This document shows positions 1-9,800 of a DNA stretch of 64,000 bases, piece by piece. Position 1 is the first letter of the stretch. The number at the start of each line of letters is the position of its first letter. The notes under the pieces are model-generated. The model did no database searches and was not told where the DNA came from. It saw only the letters and a list, made by a program, of their open reading frames with translations. Both the position numbers and the translations under genes were made by a program. Origin of the DNA: Punctularia strigosozonata HHB-11173 SS5 (Eukaryota; Basidiomycota; Agaricomycetes; Corticiales; Punctulariaceae); the NCBI RefSeq assembly GCF_000264995.1, contig NW_006767441.1, positions 1,252,370 through 1,316,369 on the forward strand. The letters run 5' to 3'.

Positions 1-230
1 CACCAAGCACAGTGTACGCGAAGCCAATCTGCTGGAACTTTAGCTGGGCGGCGGCCTTCGCCTCCTCCCCCGAGGTCGCGTGTTTGTCCGGATGGTGGAT
101 CAACGCAAGTTTGCGGTAGGCTTTCTTGATTTCATCGGTGCTTGCAGATGATTCGACGCCAAAAACTGAGTAGAGGTCGACATCCGGGTCGTCTGGGAAG
201 AACTGGGTGATAGGGTCGTTGTCGTCCATG
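1..230 (-). CDS. J-domain co-chaperone, DNAJC9-like (5' end only)
   Basis: The first 76 codons of a gene that runs off the left edge. The ATG lies at 228-230 on the minus strand. After an acidic leader, a J domain starts near residue 18 (DLYSVFGV). It has the helix II/III signature [16 protein letters not shown], including the HPD tripeptide that stimulates Hsp70 ATPase activity. An acidic leader followed at once by a J domain fits the DNAJC9 family (nuclear J proteins and histone co-chaperones). That subfamily call is an inference from the N-terminus alone; the J domain itself is plain. No intron is seen in the visible part. Confidence 0.85.
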
Positions 231-743
231 GCTGCCTTGAGGTTAAGGTGTGCAGTGGCTGAAACGGTTGTCAATGTGAACCGACGCGGTCGCGATCAAC
301 ATTACGCGTTCAATTAACCTTCACGTGATGCGTGCATCTTCTCCTTTTATGGGAAATACCAGGAAATGCCGTCCACCCATGTGACTACTCGCATGTTCGT
401 GCATTGAAGAGCAGAGTAGGCAACCCCCAAATATGCTATGAATATGACCTCCGGATTTTGTGCGACTCATACGTACGCCCCATGATGCATGACGTCGCGC
501 AACTCAAGTTAGACTGTCGACGCGCACCGCGGTAAGTTACCTCTTGCTGCTCAACCGGCCGCCTGCAACCTAGGGATGCATATAACGTACCAGGATCCTT
601 CTCTATGCTCTACATAGTTCCACGTAGCACCTCAGAAACCCTCATCCTACGACGCATTAACCAACCTCCAACGAGACCAAACTCAATGTAACGATCATTT
701 CCCGCAGATGAGAAAACGATTACTGACGAGAAGACCTCTCAGA
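231..743. other. Intergenic region, J-protein / six-cysteine protein 1
   Basis: This is a divergent intergenic stretch with no supportable gene; the reading frames in it are short and compositionally random. A TATAAC element at 581-586 lies about 160 nt upstream of the six-cysteine gene start and is a plausible core promoter. Confidence 0.5.
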
Positions 744-1042
744 ATGCACGCATCGCCCTCTACAATTTTTTGTTTCATTGCCGTTGTCATCATCGCAGCG
801 CGGGCAACCCCGGCACCCTTCCCGCAGGTTGGAGTTTTGCCACCGAACACCCTGCCTTGTGTGGCCGAAGACAGTATCTGCACACAAGTCGATAGCGCCG
901 CAAACTGTTGTGATGGTTTCTTCTGCAGTACCGAGAATGTCGTTGGCACGGCTGGAGTAAGTCATATCTTCAGTCTCCTTTTCTCGGCCCTATCTGACTG
1001 CGAGGTCTCTAGGTATGTGTCGCCGTTCCTGCTGGTCAGTGA
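744..1042 (+). CDS. Small secreted six-cysteine (knottin-like) protein 1
   Basis: Two exons, 744-956 and 1013-1042, give 80 residues. There is a hydrophobic signal peptide (about 1-20), then a mature part with C-x6-C-x8-CC-x4-C-x11-C. That spacing is typical of inhibitor-cystine-knot folds. The intron (GTAAGT...CTCTAG) places the sixth cysteine in a nine-codon last exon ending PAGQ. The gene at 1641 has the same layout, intron phase and PGQ ending, which supports this splice. An in-frame ATG at 708 would add 12 basic residues; 744 was preferred because it matches the paralogue. The role is unknown. Such proteins are often called small secreted proteins or effector candidates in fungi, but nothing here shows a function. 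Confidence 0.75.
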
Positions 1043-1640
1043 TTGCATCTCTTTTGCAAATGTCGGCCGTATGATGCCCCATGTTCGCATCTACGAATGA
1101 GACGATTCCAATGCGAGCCTTGTTAGATCTAGACCTTTGCGCGCCATCTTTGCCGTGTTTCATGTTATGAGTTATCCCGCAATGAGGATACGTCTGGCGC
1201 TCCCGAATCCCCGCATTATCCGCATCGCCGTGACTTGTTGAAATCGAACGAATGAGATTTGAGCGACTTGAGAGCGTGACGGTTATGTCCGAAAGGCATC
1301 ATACTAGGACCGCTTCTTAGCTTCCGAATGACGTTGTGTGCCTGTCCGAGCAATGCCCGAGAATGACCAAGAACGCATGTCTCAAACACTTCTCACGGAA
1401 GTCGGTATGCTCCTGCGTCGATGCCACGCGGCTCGCGCGGCCGCTGGAAATCCATGTTAAAATCTTTCGAATGCCGAACGACGCGCGCATAAAAACAGAG
1501 CAGCGAACGACAGCGACGAGCAGCTTCTTGCTCCAAGCCTCTCGTAATCGACCAGCTTGAACCTTGAGCATAATCGCAGTGGTGAGGTTGCTCGATCCAG
1601 GAGCGGGCAATGGTTCGAATATTGACATGCATTCCCATAG
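1043..1640. other. Intergenic region between the two six-cysteine genes
   Basis: No coding region is supported. An ATAAAAA element at 1489-1495 lies about 150 nt before the second gene's ATG. This is a spacing similar to that of the TATAAC upstream of the first gene, so the duplication may have included the promoter. Confidence 0.45.
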
Positions 1641-1925
1641 ATGCTGGACCGCACCCTCGCCATCCTCATCGTCGCCGTGACCGTTTCAGTTGGCGTTCTC
1701 GCGACCCCAGCGCCACAGCTTGGAATCCTGCCACCGGATACGCTTCCGTGCTCGCCTCAGGACTTCATTTGCACCCAAGTTGATTCGGTGTTGAACTGCT
1801 GCGACGGCTCCTTCTGCGACACCTCACTCCTCGGCACTGTTGGCGTGAGTGAGGCTCTCGCATGTAATGTCCTTTCTGACCACTGTGATTGACAGACTTG
1901 CATGCCTATCCCGCCGGGTCAGTAG
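1641..1925 (+). CDS. Small secreted six-cysteine (knottin-like) protein 2
   Basis: Two exons, 1641-1844 and 1896-1925, give 77 residues. The signal peptide (about 1-21) is followed by a mature part with C-x6-C-x8-CC-x4-C-x10-C. It shares most mature residues with the protein at 744, including stretches such as ICTQVDS, NCCDG and PPGQ/PAGQ at the end. The intron sits at the same site, between the fifth and sixth cysteines. Tandem duplication is the simplest explanation. The pattern fits a cystine knot with disulfides 1-4, 2-5 and 3-6, which is inferred from spacing only. The predicted location is extracellular and the function is unknown. Confidence 0.8.
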
Positions 1926-2088
1926 ACGATAGCCGATGCGTGGGGTACAGGAACACTTACAGCATGTATTGATTGATCGCGCGTATATTACTTGTTCTAT
2001 GGATCTATGAGATTATACATGGATGAACTAACGATAGGATGTCTGCAAGGCGCGAGGGTACGTTGTGTTATGGCCAACAGTGTGGGCA

Positions 2089-3600
2089 TCAAATTGTTTC
2101 TCGAACGAGCGTCACTATGACCGTGATACTGTGATGTGTTATTAGTCCACGGATGCGTCACATCACAATAGATTAACGTACTCATCCAGCTTCCCTCCCC
2201 GGAACCACTTCCCGTTTCGGGCCGCGGCCTCTGCCATCGCGCATCGTCAACTGAAATGGTCGACCAACCCTAGCAAAGCGAACTTACGTTCGAAGGGGCT
2301 AACCCTCCCCTGCTTGACCATGCAACCTTGGGCGTACGCTACTATCCGATTCGCAACCGCCTGGACGTGCTCCGCCTCCGACGTACTCGTCTTGCCCACG
2401 AGCGCGCAGATATGCGCGATCTCGGACGGGAAGACGTTGTCAGACAGACCGTCTGTGTAGGCGATGATGAGATCCCCGTCGCGAAGTTTGGTCTCAAACA
2501 ATGCCGCATCTTCAGGTTGGTCGATATAATTCCCAGCCTGAGACATATTTGTGTTGTTGGGCATTTTGGTCAACTGTCTTGAAAGATGTGTCAGAACCCG
2601 GATGCAGATGGTGCAGCAAAGTAAACTCACTTTGGGCAATTGAAGTAGTGTGTTTGCGGTTGCTGCTTGTAGAAGACTGCAGATGATCGGATGATGAGGA
2701 AACCGCTATCGCCGAGGCTGAATCACGTAAGACATTGTTAAATGGTGTAGCGAGCATACAATAGGCTTGCTTACTTGGCAGAGCGTAGGAGTCCAGAAGA
2801 CGCATTGAAGTTTAACAAGCAGGCCGTACTCGAACCTGGGCGACAGCTTGATCAGCTCATTCAATCAACATATCGCGAAGACACCTACCAGCCAGTACAG
2901 CCCTTTCACGTAAGACAGCACCATATGCCGCGCTCAAGCACTCGCCAGGCGCCATCTCCCATCCCTCAACCTCTTCACGATCTTCATATCCTGTTGTGGG
3001 GTCTATCTCGGGTTCACCCGCCCACGCTGATCGCGCGTAACGCGCAGAGTGGAACATGAGCGCTTGCGAGAAGAGCGATGGATCTACGCCAGAGTCAACC
3101 CAACCGCCCACGCCGTCGGCTACGCCAACCGAGAGGCCCTACAGCAGGGAACGGCTTTTAGTATCTTGTACGAATGTACCGCCATTAGGACTCACCTACC
3201 GATTGCTCGCGCATCTATTATGCAAAGGTGCACACGATAACGTTCGTCAGATTGAAGCAGACGGAGCCGCGATATATGATCTAACCTGCTGTACATAGAA
3301 GAAGTCTTCGCCAGCATCCCGATTGCGTGCATTATTACTAGGTCCGTAACCCTTCTCCCAAGGTAAGGCCAACATCTCGTCCCTCCATGTGGCAATTGGA
3401 TGTCCCGACGGAAAAGCCGCAAAGCGCCGCTTTATGCGGTCTGGAGGTTTACCAGCATAGCCAACGCCGACGTGAAATGTGTACGGGTGCGACTTTGGGG
3501 GTGGCGGTGGTGCATCAGAGGTGTATGTCCGTGCGTTCTTGACGGCTTGAGCGTGTAATCGTCGGGATGTCTTTGCGAGGGCGTTGCGAGGGAGTCCCAT
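2089..3600 (-). CDS. PTC7: PP2C-type mitochondrial phosphatase, PTC7 family
   Basis: The eight-exon model is 3286-3600, 3200-3214, 2889-3138, 2775-2835, 2631-2717, 2288-2577, 2182-2230 and 2089-2128, giving 368 residues in one open frame. The N-terminus is basic and Ser/Thr rich (KTSRRLHAQ), fitting a mitochondrial presequence. PP2C/PPM landmarks follow in order: GVADGVGGW, SANLGDSGF, the FNCPKQLT segment typical of PTC7/PPTC7, AYTDGLSDN and a final GGKLDDITV metal-binding motif. PTC7 is a matrix Mn/Mg phosphatase linked in yeast to coenzyme Q biosynthesis (family knowledge). Exon 2 is only 15 nt. The last two introns are needed to reach the DDITV motif; reading through instead gives early stops. 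An in-frame ATG at 3789 is an alternative start. Confidence 0.85.
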
Positions 3601-3885
3601 CGCCTTGTAGAGCTCTGAGCGGAACGTCGAGCGTGCTGGATTTTCTGCCAAGCGCAGCAAGAAAAGCCGATGACGGAGCCACGCGTGGCACATGACCACG
3701 ACGCGTCCACTTCGTTGCGACCGCGACCTGCAAGGCAAGTGAACGGCAAGGTGCCTGAGGAACAGATGAAGGACTACAGGCAATAACATGCAATACACCA
3801 GAATACGCTATCTAGAGATGAAAGTAACAGCTTAGATAAGAAAAACAAACATGCGACGAAAAAAAAAACCACAAATGCCAGCAGA

Positions 3886-6320
3886 TCATTTCCTCGCCCA
3901 GCTCTTCAAGTCGAAGAAGCCCTTTGAGAGGGTAGGTCGAGCTTTATTGTCGCTCGGAATACGTGTCCGAGTTCCTCCTGCTTTCGGCATATCCTTGGCC
4001 TTGGCTGACTTCACATTCCCGAACGATGAAGAAGGTCGTAATGCTTTAGGCTTATCGGACGCATTGCTACTGGCAAGATTCTCCTTGAAATCGAGCTTCG
4101 CTTGCGACAAGGCCTTCGGCTCGGGGGAAGTACGTCTTGCGAAAGACTCCGTTGTGGAGCCAGGACGGATCAAATGAGAAGGTAGGACAGGAATGGATAA
4201 AGTCGATATTCGACGTAGACGTTTGTCACCGGCAGGCTCCTCGTCTGTTGGGTCTGGCTGTCTTGGAGGAGCAGCGGGTGACGGATCCAAGAGCATGCTG
4301 TCTGCGTCCTCGATCTCATCGTCAACCGCGCACGTGGAGATTGACGCCGAGGTACCATTCCGAGACCGATCCTCGAGATCCTTCCCTGAAGCGAAGACAG
4401 GCGCAGGCATGGGTGGTTCCTTTCGTCGAAAGGGGTTCTTCGAGCCGCCCATGGGCGTAGCATCCGACACCGTTCTCGCGACCCGGTTCTCCGTCTTCCT
4501 TCGCTTATCGACCATGCCCCAGATTCCCATCACTTCCTTCGCCCGCGCTCCGCGGTCAACGCGCTGTACTCCATCCTCCACCGCAAGTTTCCTTTTGCCT
4601 TTGTTGCTAGCCCGCGAGGCAGCCTCCGCGCGTATGGAGTCGAGAATACTGTAAGTTGGCGGGTCGCGGTAGAGCAGCACGCCTTCGGTGGGAGCGCCGG
4701 CCCACGGAGGGAGGGAGGACGCGCTCGGCAGAGACGGCCTAGGTTGTGGGCGTGCATTGTTGTAGAATGTGGATGTGGGCACTGCCAACTCCCGCGGAGG
4801 ACGAGCAAGAGCTTCGGATCGTGGTCGCAAAGTACTAGCTGCAGAATTTGGATGTTGGTCTGTGTTCACCGCCGTACGTCGGGGTGGTCGCAGTGGTGGT
4901 CGCGAATCTCGGAAACTCGGCGCAGGGCCTGAATTCCTCTCATTCTCTGCAGTAGAGAGAGGTGTATGACGTCGATTGGCTGGGAGATATCGACTCGTGA
5001 TTGGCGGGGTACCCATCCCGGGATCCGACTCGGGAGGCGGTCCTACCTCATCCAACCAAGCGAAATCCGGATAATCGCTCAAGTCGGAGGACTCGCTGCA
5101 GTTGCATCCTGACTCGCCGCAGTAGTCCGATGCTTTACGTCCCTCCATGTACACGATCCGTTCGTATTTGGCTTGGGCGTTCGCTTCCCGCTTCATCTCG
5201 TCATCCAATCGGCGGGCTTGCTCGTGCATGACCTCGGCGTTGCCTACTTTGAGTTTGTTGGAGACAGAGGACATCACGACGAAAGTGTCTTGAGGTGTGA
5301 CACTGACTAGTGGTCGGGAGGCAGATGCGGCCCGACGATGGTGCAGGGAGTTCACGTGAAGTATGTGCGGGTTCGGATGTGGAAAGAGTGCCGGGGAGCT
5401 AAGATGGTCGAGAATGGAGAATGGCGAGCACAACGAGCAGAGAACCTGATCGGTGCACGTTTGGAACAAATCCGGCAGCAATGATCTCCGCCCGGAGCAA
5501 GATGTGCCACGCAGGTCTGTTGGCACAAGGCTTCCGTGAATAACGCGCATATATACGTCCGAATATGCTGGTACCGACCAACGACAGCGAGCAGAGGGAA
5601 ACTGTTCAGGTATGAGTAGACCGTGTGATCCATTCGTTTGCATTTGCGAAGCAAGAGAACGCGCAATCCCCAAGGGCCTCTGCCGGGAGAAATCGAGAAT
5701 CCCGCATCCGCGACCAACGTGCCAGCCAGAGACATGATACCGTACGCACTGAGTTGTGTGCTGCTCGCATCTAGAGCGCAGAGTGCGTGCAATGCCTTGA
5801 GGTTCGCGATCGTGTCGTCTGCGAGCTCCTTACACCCGGGCAGCTCCAACACGGTGATGGCGGTGTAATCCGGCGTGGCTGGGATGGTTTGCAGGAGTGG
5901 TATATGCGGATCGGATAGGGGTATCTCATAGGTACGTAGATACGCAGGTAAGTCGGAGTAGACCTGTGTCAGAACCGCCCAAAGCCGTGGATCAACCTGG
6001 CGCAAGTCGAAAGTCCTGTCTGGTTGCTCCGGGTCGAAGCCTGGAATTAACGCGCGTAGAGCATTGTAAGTCGCAGATGAGCGTCCTCCTGCGAGCAGTC
6101 TACGCGAGCCTAAGCAGTTCACTTGGTCTGGGTAGTCGACCAGTTGCTTGATGACATAGTACGTCAAGGAGGGGACCGCGTTGGTTCGAGCAACGGGGAT
6201 CGATGATTCATAGTCGCCGCGAGGGGGCACAGGAGGTAACGTGGACTTGATGATAGTCGTGCACGCGTCGTCCGTCGCTGTCTCAGCGTTTGCGCGCCAT
6301 AGGATGATAGGCTTGGACAT
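3886..6320 (-). CDS. Uncharacterised leucine-rich-repeat-like protein
   Basis: Two exons, 5579-6320 and 3886-5516, join in frame to 790 residues. The N-terminal third has LRR-like segments (TVLELPGCKELADDTIANL, LRVLLLRKCKRMD, LLAVVDLRGTSC across the splice). The rest is long, charged and disordered, rich in Pro, Ser and Arg, and ends in a conserved-looking GFFDLKSWARK. The splice GTCGGT...CAACAG restores the LRR-like LAVVDLRG. No catalytic motif or known domain is recognised; from memory, similar hypothetical proteins exist in Agaricomycetes. It is divergent from FKS1. Function is not assigned. Confidence 0.75.
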
Positions 6321-6816
6321 TCAGGTGGGCGAAGCTGGACACGAGAACGCGCTAACTTTCTGTCGAAGGCGCCCGATCACGTGTGTCGTTCTGATGGCGG
6401 CGAAGGCGGTGGTCACTGTCAGTGCCACTGCTGGCTGTCCGTGCCGGCAATTATGGGGTTGAAGCAGTTGTGATTTGGCTCGTCGAGCGCTTAGCCGTGC
6501 ACCCTCGTCGAGGAAGAAGATGCGGCGTGATTGGTGCAATCAGTACAGTACTGTAGCCGAGCGAGGTCGCAGACGCCGCCCGCCTAGGAAGAACGGAGCG
6601 CTGTAGTTCTTGGAGACGATTCGCACGCACCGACTCCGCTCACTGCCCCCCGTCTTCATCACTCCCTCACCCACCGCTCGTTTCCCGCTGATCCCCCCGG
6701 CCAGGACGACCATCAGCCAGCCTGTGGTCGCCTGCCTTTCCTTCATTCCCAGACTCACTATTGCTCGACGATCCTGACGGCGACGACACCCGTCCAACCT
6801 TGTCTCTGACAACACC
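6321..6816. promoter_or_regulatory. Divergent promoter region, LRR protein / FKS1
   Basis: This 496-nt region separates two divergently transcribed genes and holds no supportable gene. The 150 nt before the FKS1 ATG is CT-rich on the plus strand, as is common for fungal 5' leaders. No clear TATA box was seen. Confidence 0.5.
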
Positions 6817-9800
6817 ATGGCCGCCCGTCCTGGCCCTGGCTACGGCCAGCAACGCAACCCCTTCAACGGCCCCGGCGGTCTGCCCGCCAGGCCGTACCCT
6901 CAGTCGAACGGCCAGTATGGCGGCTCGGTCGTCAGCAACGGCTACGACAGCCGCGCCGGAAGCACCACACATCTCAACGCCCCCGGCTCCTACGACCAGG
7001 GCTATTGTACGTTTCGCTTTCGTGTCTCTGTGACCCTCGACTCCGGTGCTGATCCGACGCGCATATAGCCGACTCCGAGGACGGCGGTCCTGGCCAGGGA
7101 CGCAGATTCATTCCCTCCGTGGACTCGCATACAAGCGGCATCAGCGGTATCAGTGGGTTCACCGACACGACCCAGATGGACGCCTCCAGTCACGAGCCAT
7201 ATCCTGCTTGGTCGTCGAAGCGCCAAATCCCCATGTCGACCGAAGAAATCGAGGATATCTTCCTCGACCTCACCCAAAAGTTCGGTTTCCAGCGGGACTC
7301 TATGCGAAACATGGTGAGCAACATTCCTTCTACATGACTGTGATCATCCGCGCTAACGTGTCCCTGTAGTTCGACTTCCTGATGCAGCAGCTCGATTCCC
7401 GCGCTTCTCGTATGACACCCAACCACGCTTTGCTTACTCTCCACGCGGACTACATCGGCGGACAACACGCCAACTACCGTAAATGGTATTTCGCCGCCCA
7501 GCTCAACCTAGACGATGCCGTCGGACAGGTCAACAACCCCGGTTTGCAACGTCTGAAGTCCGTCGGCGGCAAGGGTGTCAAGACGGCAGGCTCCAAATCG
7601 CTTGACAGTGCGCTCAACCGTTGGCGGAACGCCATGAACAGCATGTCGCAGTACGATCGCCTGCGTCAGATTGCGCTGTATCTGCTCTGCTGGGGTGAAG
7701 CCGGAAACGTTCGCTTCGTGCCCGAGACGCTTTGCTTCATCTTCAAGTGCGCCGACGACTACTACCGGAGTCCCGAGTGCCAAAACCGCGTCGATCCCGT
7801 CCCCGAGGGCGTCTATCTCGATACGGTCATCAAACCGCTGTGGCGCTTCATGCGGGATCAGGGCTACGAGGTTGGCGAGGGTGGCAAGTTCGTCCGGCGT
7901 GAGAAGGACCACGCCGAGATCATCGGTTACGACGACATCAACCAGCTCTTCTGGTATCCGGAAGGCTTGGCTCGCATCGTGCTCCGGGACGGTACCCGCC
8001 TTGTGGACGCGGCCCCTGCTCAGCGGTTCACGAAGTTCAGTAAGATCGACTGGAACAAGGTCTTCTTCAAGACCTACTACGAAAAGCGGTCCGTCGCCCA
8101 CCTGATCGTGAACTTCAACCGTGTCTGGATCTTGCACATTGCGGTGTACTGGTTCTACACGGCCTTCAACTCGCCGAAGGTGTATGCGCCAGCGAACAAG
8201 CAGTTCCCGTCTGCTCCGATGACTTGGTCGGCAACCGCCTTGGGCGGCGCGGTAGCCACGCTCATCATGATTGTCGCAACGTGCGCGGAGTACATGTACC
8301 TCCCGACGACCTGGCATAACGCCTCGCATCTCACCACCCGCCTTTTCTTCCTGCTCATCGTCTTAGCTCTCACGGGCGGTCCGACTATCTACCTTGCTAT
8401 CATCGACGGCCGGCCAACAACGAACAATGTCCCGCTGATCATCGGTGTTGTCCAATTCGGTATATCCGTCGTAGCGACCCTCGTGTTCGGTATCGTCCCC
8501 TCCGGTCGGATGTTCGGGGATCGTGTAGCCGGAAAGTCGAGGAAGTACTTGGCCTCGCAAACGTTCACGGCATCGTACCCTGCGCTCGCGCGCTCGCCCC
8601 GCACCGCGTCCATCATGCTCTGGGTTGGCGTTTTCGGGTGCAAGTTCGTCGAGAGCTACTTCTTCTTGACCTCGTCGTTCAGTAGTCCCATCGCCGTCAT
8701 GGCGCGGACCAAGGTCCAGGGGTGCAACGACAAGTTCTTTGGCAACGCGCTGTGCACGAACCAGGTTCCGTTTGCGCTGGCGATCATGTATGTCATGGAC
8801 CTCATCCTCTTCTTCCTCGACACGTACTTGTGGTACATCATCTGGAGTGTGGTGCTGAGTATCGGTCGGTCGTTCGCCATGGGCCTGTCTATTTGGACGC
8901 CCTGGCACGAGGTCTACACGCGCTTGCCCAAGCGGATTTACGCCAAGCTCTTGGCTACCGCCGAGATGGAGGTCAAGTACAAGCCTAAGGTTAGTTTTCC
9001 GCTGTATCCACGAAGCCCGTGTCACTAACGCTTGAACCAGGTCCTCGTTTCCCAAATTTGGAACGCGATTGTCATCTCAATGTACCGCGAGCACCTGCTA
9101 TCCATCGATCACGTTCAGTCCCTGCTGTATCATCAGGTCGACGGACCCGGCGGCCAGCGGACCCTTCGTGCCCCTCGCTTCTTCACGAACAATGACGGCG
9201 CACCGGGCAAGTTCTTCCCCCATGGTAGCGAGGCCGAGCGTCGCATTTCCTTCTTCTCGTCCTCCCTGACCACAGCGCTTCCCGAACCGCTCCCAGTGGA
9301 CGCCATGCCGACCTTCACCGTGCTCGTACCCCACTATTCCGAGAAGATCTTGCTCAGTCTCCGCGAGATTATCAGGGAGCAGGATCACAACACCCGCGTC
9401 ACGCTCCTCGAATACCTGAAGCAGCTGCATCCCTTCGAGTGGGACAACTTCGTCAAGGACACGAAGATCTTGGCCGAGGAGAACGCCCATGATGATCCTA
9501 CGGCATCCTCAATCAACGAGAAAGGCGGCAAAAAGGCGGATGATCTCCCCTTCTACTTCATCGGCTTCAAAAACTCGTCGCCGGAGTACACGCTCCGCAC
9601 GCGTATATGGGCATCGCTGCGTTTCCAGACCTTGTACCGCACGGTGTCTGGCATGATGAATTACGCGAAGGCCATCAAGCTTCTCTACCGCGTGGAGAAC
9701 CCGCAGATCGTCCAGGCCTTCGCTGGCAACACGGACAGGCTCGAGCGCGAGCTTGAGCGCATGTCCCGGCGCAAGTTCAAGTTTGCCATTTCGATGCAGC

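Noticed and set aside
5399-5581. Alternative splice ending the LRR-like protein early
   Set aside because: A donor two bases later gives a short tail and stop; the chosen donor restores the LRR-like VVDLRG and 540 more codons.
7508-8329. 273-codon open frame antisense to FKS1
   Set aside because: Same reason: shadow of the coding strand with biased composition.
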